From: WO2-35-19 sp964365465
GTDB taxonomy: Bacteria; Patescibacteriota; Minisyncoccia; Phycocordibacterales; WO2-35-19
Assembly: GCA_964365465.1 (NCBI GenBank)
Contig: CAYIPT010000009.1
Span: 1-27,174 of the forward strand
Direction: 5' to 3'
DNA length: 27,174 bases
Below, one piece after another: positions 1-5,697 of this stretch. The first letter of the stretch is position 1; the number at the start of each line of letters is the position of its first letter. A program made the position numbers and the translations under genes. The notes under the pieces are model-generated. The model was not told the DNA's origin, did not search any database, and saw only the letters and a program-made list of their open reading frames with translations.

Positions 1-767
1 ATGCTGTTTGAGCGGTTTCCGTTTATGTATACACCAGGAGAAAACCCGATTTCTTTTTTGAATTTTTCTAAATTTTCTTTACCCATGATAACAACTTCGT
101 TCGGCTTGTGAATTGCAGAAGAAATGCTGAGGTCTTTCAAAAGTTTTTGAATTAAAATTAGTATATCAACATTCTTTTGGTACCCCCGCACCCTCCTTAG
201 ATGTCTCTTAATTCTAAAATCAATACACCCTTCGTCATCAAAAAAGGCGGCCAGGAATTCTTTTTTTAAAGGTTTTGGAAAACGGGTGATTTTATCCAAA
301 AGTTCTGTTGATTTTTTTTTAAAGTAGATAGCTAATGCCACATTGAAATAGGAGATGCGCCCAACTCCCGTTAAGGGGTTCAGATATCTAATGGGTTTGA
401 ATTCATATGTGTGTTTCATAAAGACTTCAACTTTATCTAATAAAGCTTGATTTCTATTATTATAAACGCATCCACTGTGTTTAATTTCACCATCAAACAT
501 CAAATGGGAAACCAAGTTCACCAAATCTCCACTCCATTTTGAGAATTTTCTAAATTGTCTAGAGCTTTTTCCTTTTCTGGCCATGGAAAAGGCAGAAATT
601 CTTAGTCCAGAGTTGATTTTAATGGAATGTTGTTTCCCCAAACTTAAGGGAATATCTTTGATATGATAATGAACAGAAGTTTTAGATCTGCCGGTTATTT
701 TCATTATCTCTGGAAGAGTGCGGTCTAATTTTCTCAGCTCAATGCATTTTTCCTTAAACGCATTCAT
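1..767 (-). CDS. HTH plus LAGLIDADG-like endonuclease family protein, partial at left edge
   Basis: An open frame of 255 codons runs off the left edge without a stop. The N-terminus (residues about 17-40) looks like a helix-turn-helix, with the segment LPEIMKITGRSKTSVHYHI. Two LAGLIDADG-like helices follow: LVNLVSHLMFDGEI near residue 81 and EFLAAFFDDEGCIDF near residue 169, each ending in an acidic residue as in homing endonucleases. Proteins with this pattern are usually free-standing DNA endonucleases or regulators derived from them. The ATG lies 1 nt past the tRNA-Lys discriminator base on the same strand, so there is no room for a ribosome-binding site; tRNA 3' processing would release a nearly leaderless message. 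Family placement is by motif only and the C-terminus is not visible. Confidence 0.7.
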   Translation of the reverse strand, partial: MNAFKEKCIELRKLDRTLPEIMKITGRSKTSVHYHIKDIPLSLGKQHSIKINSGLRISAFSMARKGKSSRQFRKFSKWSGDLVNLVSHLMFDGEIKHSGCVYNNRNQALLDKVEVFMKHTYEFKPIRYLNPLTGVGRISYFNVALAIYFKKKSTELLDKITRFPKPLKKEFLAAFFDDEGCIDFRIKRHLRRVRGYQKNVDILILIQKLLKDLSISSAIHKPNEVVIMGKENLEKFKKEIGFSPGVYINGNRSNS

Positions 768-768
768 G

Positions 769-842
769 TCCGCCCAGAAGGACTTGAACCTTCAACCTCT
801 TGGTTAAAAGCCAATTGCTCTACCAAATTGAGCTATGGGCGG
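769..842 (-). tRNA. tRNA-Lys (anticodon UUU)
   Basis: Read on the minus strand, the sequence folds as a canonical tRNA. The acceptor stem is CCGCCCA/TGGGCGG with discriminator A. The D-stem is GCTC/GAGC with the GG of the D-loop. The anticodon loop CTTTTAA gives anticodon TTT. The T-arm is GAAGG/CCTTC around TTCAAGT, and the variable loop has 5 nt. The lowest anticodon-stem pair is an A-G mismatch. CCA is not encoded and must be added after transcription. The HTH-LAGLIDADG gene starts immediately after the 3' end. Confidence 0.95.
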
Positions 843-853
843 GTTGCCTTAAT

Positions 854-859
854 ATTATA
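854..859 (-). promoter_or_regulatory. -10 box for tRNA-Lys
   Basis: A perfect TATAAT on the minus strand ends 11 nt upstream of the mature tRNA 5' end. No good -35 hexamer is visible at the right distance. The rest of 843-1064 holds no recognisable gene. Confidence 0.4.
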
Positions 860-1064
860 ACAGATTAGGTTCTAATTATCTGTGTACAACAAAGAACCAT
901 TGAACTATACATTGTAATTTGATATTTAGCCAATTTTTATAAGCAAATTTATCCGTGACGACAAGTTGAAATTTTGTAATAATTACAGGGTTATAATCTG
1001 TCCTGCTTCTATATCCTTTTTAACAATTTACTTTTTATTTTAAATTTGTTGTATTATTAAAGAT

Positions 1065-1805
1065 ATGCCTCCCCAATTTCAAAACAATTTTCAGTTAGCA
1101 AATAATCCAGCGCAACAAGAACCGCCCCGCAAACATACTCGGTTGATTTTACTGACAGTCGCAATGATTTTGGTTGGTGTTTTAGCTGTTGGATATTTTT
1201 TGTATCAAAGCAGACAAGCTCCTGCTCCTATTGAAAGTCAAAACTTGACCGTTGCTTCTTCAGCTAATAAATTTGCTGACTGGAAAACTTATAGAAACGA
1301 TGAATACGGGTTTGAATTTAAGTATCCCTCGTGGCTGTATCAAACTAGCGACCCAGCAAGCAACGGTATACAAGTATTTTTTGTTGAAAAAACTACTTTG
1401 GATAGATACCCAGCTGGATTCGACTTTGGAAAAGCTGCCGATGCAAAATTTGAGATTTTAATGGACAATGGCGGAGCTTTTCTCTCCGAAAGTCGCTTTA
1501 ATGAGTATTTTAAAGCCGCAGACAACACTATAATAAAAAAATACGGAGACCTTAAAATAAGAAATTATAAGATTGGTGGTTACGATGCTGTAGAATTTGG
1601 TTACGACGAGCAATCTAAAGCGAAAGAATTAGAAGCGAATACAAACGCCATAAGACAAGGGGCGAGTGTAGGGATGGTTTATTTTCCAAGAGGTTTAATG
1701 ATTAATAAAAACGGAGTTATTATTGAAATCTCAACCTCTATTTATGAAGGAAATTTTAAAAAGAATTTTGACCAAATTCTCTCTGTTTTCAAATTTTTAG
1801 AATAG
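1065..1805 (+). CDS. membrane-anchored hypothetical protein
   Basis: The 246-aa protein has a short Gln/Asn/Pro-rich cytoplasmic N-terminus, one hydrophobic segment (about residues 27-47, LILLTVAMILVGVLAVGYFL) and an exported domain of about 190 residues. The stretch WKTYRNDEYGFEFKYP opens the outer domain; such openings are common in small exported CPR proteins of unknown role. There are no cysteine pairs, lipobox or catalytic motif. Positive residues before the membrane segment suggest that the C-terminal domain faces outward. The start fits a leaderless message: a TATTAT -10 box (1052-1057) sits 7 nt before the ATG and there is no Shine-Dalgarno. The gene appears to be monocistronic. Confidence 0.85.
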   Translation: MPPQFQNNFQLANNPAQQEPPRKHTRLILLTVAMILVGVLAVGYFLYQSRQAPAPIESQNLTVASSANKFADWKTYRNDEYGFEFKYPSWLYQTSDPASNGIQVFFVEKTTLDRYPAGFDFGKAADAKFEILMDNGGAFLSESRFNEYFKAADNTIIKKYGDLKIRNYKIGGYDAVEFGYDEQSKAKELEANTNAIRQGASVGMVYFPRGLMINKNGVIIEISTSIYEGNFKKNFDQILSVFKFLE

Positions 1806-2159
1806 AATAATCTCACGCTTCTGTTTTAAGTCCTAAAATCTCCGAAAATACGCTTATAATGTTATTATGTTCGGGGACAAACGAAAACCCCGCGCTTGTT
1901 GTATGTTGTAGACATAATGGCGCGGGGTCTCCTATTAAGTTGTATTGGATTGTATTGCGTGGTTGTTACCGCCTCTCAGGGCGGAGCTCTGGAAAGGCGC
2001 ACACTTGGAGAAACTTTTGTATTTTGCATATTTAGCTTATTAAATTTGCTTCTACACTACATATGACATACAATTGTTATTCAAAGTTACTATGTAACAT
2101 TTTTAGTGGAATAATAGTCATATAACGAGCAGAGGTTTATCATTTAACTTCCTAAGGAA
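1806..2159. other. 354-nt gene-free region, possible structured RNA
   Basis: No protein frame is convincing here. A TATAAT at 1855-1860 faces right, without a clear -35. Downstream are a 9-bp hairpin (1887-1895/1920-1928) and a CCGCC/GGCGG hairpin (1969-1984). The region could be a plus-strand small RNA or the leader of the sigma-factor gene. I do not recognise it as SRP RNA, tmRNA, 6S RNA or RNase P RNA: the SRP GGAAGGAAGCA loop and the RNase P core motifs are absent. Confidence 0.4.
1879..1928 (-). terminator. Rho-independent terminator-like hairpin (minus strand)
   Basis: On the minus strand ACCCCGCGC pairs perfectly with GCGCGGGGT across a 24-nt loop and is followed by TTTTCGTTTG. It would end a transcript coming from the right, but no minus-strand gene is visible there, so either an unrecognised RNA ends here or the hairpin belongs to a plus-strand RNA. 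Confidence 0.45.
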
Positions 2160-2705
2160 ATGAGCGACGAGAAGATATTAGAACTTTCATACAGGAAACC
2201 TTCCTGCTTTGGTGAGCTTTTTGACAGGCACCAAAAAAGATTTTTGAGAGTTGCCCAAAGAACTCTTCGGTCCAAAGATGATGCCGAGGATGTGGTTCAG
2301 GACACATTTGTTAAGATATATAAGTACGGCAGAAAGTTTCCTTCAAACGGCGGTAAATTTATTCCTTGGGCTAATACCATATTAAAAAATTGTCTGGCCG
2401 ACCAAATAAACAAGTATAAAAATATGCCCGTTTCTTTTACAGATGAAATGGAGGCCGTAACGCCAAGTTTGAATCAAGAAGATATTTTAGATGATGGAAA
2501 CAAAAATTATGTTCAGTTTGTGCTGAAAAAAATAGGCGGCGCCACAGCCGAAATACTTAATTTGCGCTATGTTTTGGGAAAATCATTCAAGGAAATAGCT
2601 AAAACCCTAAACATCAAAAACAGCACCGCCAGAGTCAGAGTTCACAGATCAAAAAAAATATTTATGCAAACATATGAACAATTTAACAACAATAATTATG
2701 AATAA
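2160..2705 (+). CDS. ECF-type RNA polymerase sigma factor
   Basis: The 181-aa protein has the two-domain layout of extracytoplasmic-function sigma factors. Sigma-70 region 2 (about residues 15-85) contains DDAEDVVQDTFVKIY, which contacts core polymerase and the -10 element. Region 4 (about 125-172) contains the helix-turn-helix GKSFKEIAKTLNIKNSTARV for the -35 element. The length is normal for the family. The ATG is the first possible start after an in-frame stop at 2145. An AAGGA motif lies only 1 nt before it, which is too close for a normal Shine-Dalgarno. The stop overlaps the next gene (ATGA-type overlap at 2698), so the two are probably translationally coupled. The regulon cannot be read from the window. 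Confidence 0.9.
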   Translation: MSDEKILELSYRKPSCFGELFDRHQKRFLRVAQRTLRSKDDAEDVVQDTFVKIYKYGRKFPSNGGKFIPWANTILKNCLADQINKYKNMPVSFTDEMEAVTPSLNQEDILDDGNKNYVQFVLKKIGGATAEILNLRYVLGKSFKEIAKTLNIKNSTARVRVHRSKKIFMQTYEQFNNNNYE

Positions 2706-3030
2706 AATTTTGAGCTTAAAAAGAAGAATAATGGCCCGTATTTATTTTGAATACACCAAAAATATGGTTTTTGAGTATCCGGATTATTTTATGCTGGCAA
2801 TTTTTATAATAACTTCCTTTACGCTTATTTCCATCATAGATGTACTAAATAACATACCAAAAGATAATTTTCCGCATGCTTTTAATTTTTTTATATACGC
2901 TCTCAGAGACACCAGTTGGATTATTCAAGCGTTAATTGCAGGATTTTTTATTCGGGTTATTGTGGCCGGTTCCGCATTGACTTATAAAAATATAAACACC
3001 GACTGGATTGTGTCAAAATTCAGATACTAA
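2698..3030 (+). CDS. small two-helix membrane protein paired with the sigma factor
   Basis: The predicted 110-aa product starting at MNKILSLKRR has two hydrophobic helices (DYFMLAIFIITSFTLISIID and TSWIIQALIAGFFIRVIVAG) and a basic N-terminus. I choose 2698 because this ATG overlaps the sigma-factor stop; an in-frame ATG at 2674 would overlap sigma coding sequence more deeply, and 2731 is another option. Membrane proteins directly downstream of ECF sigma genes are often anti-sigma factors, but this one has no recognisable zinc-binding or ASD motif, so that role is only inferred from position. The gene ends convergently against the 3020-3403 gene with an 11-nt overlap. Confidence 0.7.
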   Translation: MNKILSLKRRIMARIYFEYTKNMVFEYPDYFMLAIFIITSFTLISIIDVLNNIPKDNFPHAFNFFIYALRDTSWIIQALIAGFFIRVIVAGSALTYKNINTDWIVSKFRY

Positions 3031-3403
3031 GAAGAGTTTTTTCTAAAGCGATGTCCAATTCGTTACCGCTTTCCATTCGGGACTTATGATATATTTCCAC
3101 CAGTTTGGTGTAAAGAGATTTTAAATCCTCTTCTTTCCAATTCTTGGCGCCAAAACTTTTTATTGCCAACATATCTCTGGTTTTGTTTATTATATTAAAA
3201 ATCAGCTCTTCTGCCGTTATGTCAGCTAATCTGAGCTTCTCGTATTCTATCCAAACTTTTTTGGCGCTTTTATCTCCTATTGCGTTTTGCAAGGCAAAAG
3301 GACTATAGGCGTAAACTCTTTCTTTTTTTTGTTTTGTATCGGGACTTTCTTCGGCATTTTCGGCTTCAAAAATTCCCTCGTATTCTTTGAATAAATTTTG
3401 CAT
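3020..3403 (-). CDS. hypothetical protein resembling the C-terminal domain of DNA polymerase III delta
   Basis: The 127-aa protein has a charged N-terminus and a helical region (about residues 30-120) containing SPFALQNAIGDKSAKKVWIE and AEELIFNIINKTRDML. This recalls the helical C-terminal clamp-loader domain of HolA-like proteins in CPR bacteria, but the AAA+ nucleotide-binding part is absent. It is the third gene of an apparent operon with the toxin-antitoxin pair (8 nt after the toxin stop). It may be a free-standing domain or an unrelated helical protein; the similarity is from memory of motifs only. Confidence 0.55.
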   Translation of the reverse strand: MQNLFKEYEGIFEAENAEESPDTKQKKERVYAYSPFALQNAIGDKSAKKVWIEYEKLRLADITAEELIFNIINKTRDMLAIKSFGAKNWKEEDLKSLYTKLVEIYHKSRMESGNELDIALEKTLLSI

Positions 3404-3411
3404 TTTGATTT

Positions 3412-3681
3412 TTAGTAAGTATTTGAAGTTCTTCTTTCCAAATGAAAAACTAGCACAAGTTTTGATTTTGTTTGTATCTCATAAAAAATTCTATATGCCC
3501 CTATTCTTTTTCGCCAGCTGTTTTCTCCTTTTAGTTTTTTTATATCACCAGAATAAGGATTGATGTGCAAAATATTCATTGATTTCCAAATATATTCCGA
3601 ATCATTTTTCGGAAACTTTTTAAGCGCTTTCAATACACTTGGATCAATTTTTAAATCCCAATTTTCTTCCAACTTCTCCAT
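3412..3681 (-). CDS. RelE/ParE family toxin
   Basis: The 89-aa protein matches the size and layout of RelE/ParE-superfamily type II toxins. It has an N-terminal helix with VLKALKKFPKN, a central basic segment (KKLKGENSWRKRIGAYRIFY) and a final beta strand (KLVLVFHLERR). The GAYRIFYEI strand is the hallmark of the fold; the basic residues around it are the usual RNA-contacting positions in RelE-type mRNA interferases, while ParE relatives target gyrase instead. Which activity applies cannot be decided here. The start overlaps the upstream antitoxin gene by 38 nt, so a slightly later start is possible. Confidence 0.85.
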   Translation of the reverse strand: MEKLEENWDLKIDPSVLKALKKFPKNDSEYIWKSMNILHINPYSGDIKKLKGENSWRKRIGAYRIFYEIQTKSKLVLVFHLERRTSNTY

Positions 3682-3862
3682 AAGACATGAGTTTACCTAA
3701 TTTTAAGTTTCTTTTTGCTCTTTTAAGAGCATTTTTTAATGTTGGGTTCATCTCTGCTTCGTCCGTGTCATTTCTATGCAAAAGAAACTCGTATTCCATT
3801 CTTGGAATGATTACAAGATCATCATTTTGGGCTATTCTTTTTGGAATTGTAATTGGAGTCAT
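3644..3862 (-). CDS. antitoxin of the RelE/ParE-type module
   Basis: This 72-aa protein lies directly upstream of, and overlaps, the toxin gene in the usual antitoxin-toxin order. The N-terminus (MTPITIPKRIAQNDDLVIIP) looks like a short beta-rich DNA-binding segment and the rest is a charged helix suited to wrapping the toxin. Such proteins neutralise the toxin and usually repress their own operon. A TATACT box (3869-3874, minus strand) lies exactly 6 nt before the ATG, so the operon transcript is probably leaderless. The gene starts 32 nt downstream of the RT1 stop on the same strand, so read-through from the retroelement is possible. Confidence 0.75.
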   Translation of the reverse strand: MTPITIPKRIAQNDDLVIIPRMEYEFLLHRNDTDEAEMNPTLKNALKRAKRNLKLGKLMSYGEVGRKLGFKN

Positions 3863-3894
3863 AGTAAAAGTATATCACCTTCATCCCAACAAAT

Positions 3895-4959
3895 CTAGTG
3901 CATTATTTTTTCAAACTTTTTAATATTTTTAACAATTTTGTATCCCTTACAATGCGCAAGTATACCTTTATAAGAACTTATCAATCTTTGAAAATAATCA
4001 GCGGTGATCAAATTTTTATCTAATTGTTTTTTGGCTTCAATAATTTTGCGCATTATTCTTTTTCTAGTTTTTGTACGAATTACTCTATAATGCGGCAAAA
4101 CATTATATCCTAAAAAATCTATGCCCCAAGTGTTTTTTCTTATTTCTACTTTTCTGGGGTGAAGTTCAAGATGAAGTTCTTCTCGCAAGAATTTGCCGAT
4201 TTTCGGTACTAGATCTATTAAAAAATCTTTGTTTTTGTCCAAAACGATAAAATCGTCGCAATATCTGACATAATATTTTATTTTGAGATTATGTTTTACA
4301 AATTGATCCAATCTATTTAAATATACATTAGCAAATAACTGACTAGTCACATTTCCCAAGGGCAAACCTTTTTCGTGTCCGGTTTCAAAACTATTGAGTA
4401 TTAGTTTTATTATTTCCAAAACATTCTCATCTCTTACTTTTTCCTTAATGAAACCAAATAAAATTTGATGGGAAATATTATCAAAAAATTTTCTCACATC
4501 GCATTTTAAGGCAAATGTGCTACTTCTATAATTTCCGGTTATTCCTCTTAAAAATTTTTCAAGCCGCAATACTCCTTTGTGCACTCCTTTTTCTTTTCGG
4601 CATGAAAAAGAGTCAAAAATAAAGTCTTTATCAAAAACAGGGTATAATATCCTAAATAAAGCTTGGTTGAATACTCTGTCTCTTACCGTAGCTTTGTGTA
4701 TATGACGCAATTTTGGATCTCTTATATAAAAAGATGTATATTTATCAGGTCGCCAAGTTTTATTTTTTAATCGCTCGTGTAGTCCAAAAATATTATCCTC
4801 AAGATTAAAATGAAATTCCTGCACATCAATTTTTTTCATTTTTCCTCTTCTAAATTCTTGCCAAGCGTCTAAAATATTTTCAATAGAAATAACATGATCA
4901 AAAATACTATTAACCCCCCGCAACTCTCCAGTGGTAATGTTAACGCTTTGATTGTTCAT
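3895..4959 (-). CDS. DGR reverse transcriptase (DGR1)
   Basis: The 354-aa protein is a single-domain reverse transcriptase of the DGR/group II-like class. The palm motif A region reads LKCDVRKFFDNI. The DGR-diagnostic motif is GLPLGNVTSQLFANVYL. The catalytic box is YCDD (about residue 232, in YYVRYCDDFIVLD), followed by IDFLGYNVLP. There is no HNH, maturase X or integrase domain, which argues against a group II intron. Its partners are TR1, VR1 and the avd-like gene on the opposite strand, whose 5' end overlaps this start. The enzyme should copy TR1 RNA into cDNA with mispairing at template A. A TATAAT lies 11 nt upstream of the ATG (4971-4976), giving at most a very short leader. Confidence 0.95.
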   Translation of the reverse strand: MNNQSVNITTGELRGVNSIFDHVISIENILDAWQEFRRGKMKKIDVQEFHFNLEDNIFGLHERLKNKTWRPDKYTSFYIRDPKLRHIHKATVRDRVFNQALFRILYPVFDKDFIFDSFSCRKEKGVHKGVLRLEKFLRGITGNYRSSTFALKCDVRKFFDNISHQILFGFIKEKVRDENVLEIIKLILNSFETGHEKGLPLGNVTSQLFANVYLNRLDQFVKHNLKIKYYVRYCDDFIVLDKNKDFLIDLVPKIGKFLREELHLELHPRKVEIRKNTWGIDFLGYNVLPHYRVIRTKTRKRIMRKIIEAKKQLDKNLITADYFQRLISSYKGILAHCKGYKIVKNIKKFEKIMH

Positions 4960-5277
4960 GATATTACCGAATTATATAAAAAAATTTATAAAATATCTCA
5001 AAAGGTCTCAAAGAGAAATAAATTTGGCATTTTTTTGAAAATTGAAAATGCGTGTTTGGAAACATTGTCTCTGGCGGTCAAAGCGGCTTTTACGGCAAAA
5101 ATAGACAAAGCAAAATTTATTTCTCAATTAAGAGTTGTTATAGAACTTCTTAAAAATTTGGTTCGTGTCGCTTATGAATTAAATATTTTGGAACAGAAAA
5201 TCTATTTAGAAATTCAAATTGACTTGCAAGAAATTTCTAAAATGGGAGCTGGTTGGCTTAAATACGCCCAACAATAA
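4894..5277 (+). CDS. avd: Avd-like accessory four-helix-bundle protein (DGR1)
   Basis: A mainly helical, basic protein of up to 127 aa, ending in QEISKMGAGWLKYAQQ, matching the C-terminus of the Avd/23S-IVS four-helix family (the paralogue at 11888 ends its helix bundle with EVGRMFGGWRKNLE). In Bordetella phage DGR, Avd is a pentameric partner that binds the reverse transcriptase and template RNA. The alignable part starts near VHDITELYKK, so the true start may be TTG 4948 rather than ATG 4894. The two choices give 12-nt or 66-nt overlaps with the 5' end of RT1 on the other strand. Being opposite to RT and TR is unlike the phage layout. The stop lies inside the hairpin at 5273-5300. Confidence 0.85.
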   Translation: MIKNTINPPQLSSGNVNALIVHDITELYKKIYKISQKVSKRNKFGIFLKIENACLETLSLAVKAAFTAKIDKAKFISQLRVVIELLKNLVRVAYELNILEQKIYLEIQIDLQEISKMGAGWLKYAQQ

Positions 5278-5300
5278 AGGGGGCTTGCATCCCCTTTATT
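5273..5300. terminator. hairpin between avd1 and TR1
   Basis: A perfect 10-bp stem (AATAAAGGGG / CCCCTTTATT) with an 8-nt loop overlaps the avd1 stop and ends 4 nt from the TR1 3' boundary. There is no strong T-tract on either side. It may end avd1 transcription, or fold the RNA just 3' of the template, where cDNA priming occurs in studied DGRs. Confidence 0.6.
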
Positions 5301-5304
5301 GCAA

Positions 5305-5429
5305 GGATACTTCTGCGCGAGTCCGGAGGTTCTGGTTGCGATTCTGCGGATTGTACCAGTTGATGTTGAGCTTGCGGTTGCCAGCGTTCCAATTCACGCT
5401 AGGCACATTGCCGTCGGAGTTCCGGGAGC
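5305..5429 (-). repeat. DGR1 template repeat (TR1)
   Basis: This 125-nt sequence aligns without gaps to VR1 at a fixed offset of 396. There are 15 mismatches, all at plus-strand T (template A in coding sense): 5308, 5311, 5312, 5330, 5331, 5337, 5343, 5361, 5366, 5379, 5388, 5394, 5409, 5414 and 5421. Every G, C and plus-strand A is conserved. In the VR1 frame TR1 encodes an Asn-rich peptide with 11 AAC/AAT codons. Similarity stops at 5304 and 5430; just beyond 5430 the frame has a stop, so TR1 is not part of a gene. Confidence 0.97.
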
Positions 5430-5430
5430 G

Positions 5431-5560
5431 CTATCTGTTTCTGTCCATTATTCACCAATAATCTTTTTCAAAATTATCTGCGTTTGTCCCCCTTCTTTTG
5501 TCATTGAGGCTGTGTTTAAAGCCTGGCCTAATGAGAGCATTGCTTAGTAGAAACAGATAG
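5431..5560. repeat. 12-bp inverted repeat framing the TR1 leader
   Basis: CTATCTGTTTCT (5431-5442) starts 2 nt from the TR1 5' boundary and pairs perfectly with AGAAACAGATAG (5549-5560). The 106-nt loop contains the short frame 5448-5540. In a minus-strand RNA this would form a long-range stem closing off the TR1 start. Confidence 0.6.
5448..5540 (-). CDS. possible 30-aa leader peptide upstream of TR1
   Basis: A short frame encodes 30 residues beginning MLSLGQALNTASMTKEGG. It lies on the RT/target strand between VR1 and TR1, inside the 12-bp inverted repeat. No ribosome-binding site lies at the right distance; an AAGGAAAC motif resembling the target-gene leader is farther upstream. It could be chance, a leader peptide or a remnant of an older target copy. 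Confidence 0.25.
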   Translation of the reverse strand: MLSLGQALNTASMTKEGGQTQIILKKIIGE

Positions 5561-5633
5561 GCAGTTTCCTTTTAAAACTGTGGCAAACCGATATCCCAAC
5601 ACAACATCGGGACCGATTGTATTAGCCGATTAA

Positions 5634-5662
5634 ATTATATAAGAGTAACCCCCGCACAGCAA
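5634..5662 (-). promoter_or_regulatory. promoter candidate for the TR1 RNA
   Basis: On the minus strand, TTGCTG (5657-5662) is separated by exactly 17 nt from TATAAT (5634-5639). Transcription would start near 5627 and run through the TR1 leader and TR1 toward RT1. The -35 lies inside the hairpin downstream of the target gene, so the terminator-like structure and this promoter overlap. Confidence 0.6.
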
Positions 5663-5678
5663 CGCCATGCAGGGGTTA
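5646..5678 (-). terminator. hairpin just downstream of VR1
   Basis: TAACCCC pairs with GGGGTTA, extended by a TGC/GCA segment with a bulge, 22 nt past the VR1 3' end and 19 nt past the target stop. It could terminate the target transcript, although the tract after it (CTCTTATAT) is weak. In the Bordetella phage DGR a hairpin/cruciform downstream of VR is needed for target recognition, so it may serve that role. Confidence 0.55.
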
Positions 5679-5697
5679 GAGGAACAAGATTCAGGGT

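Noticed and set aside
3895..4959. Group II intron or retron reverse transcriptase
   Set aside because: No maturase or HNH domain and no intron domain V or msr/msd structure are seen. The adenine-specific TR/VR pair identifies a DGR.
5219..5547. Plus-strand frames overlapping TR1
   Set aside because: They are antisense readings of TR1 and its leader; the base pattern is fully explained by TR/VR pairing.
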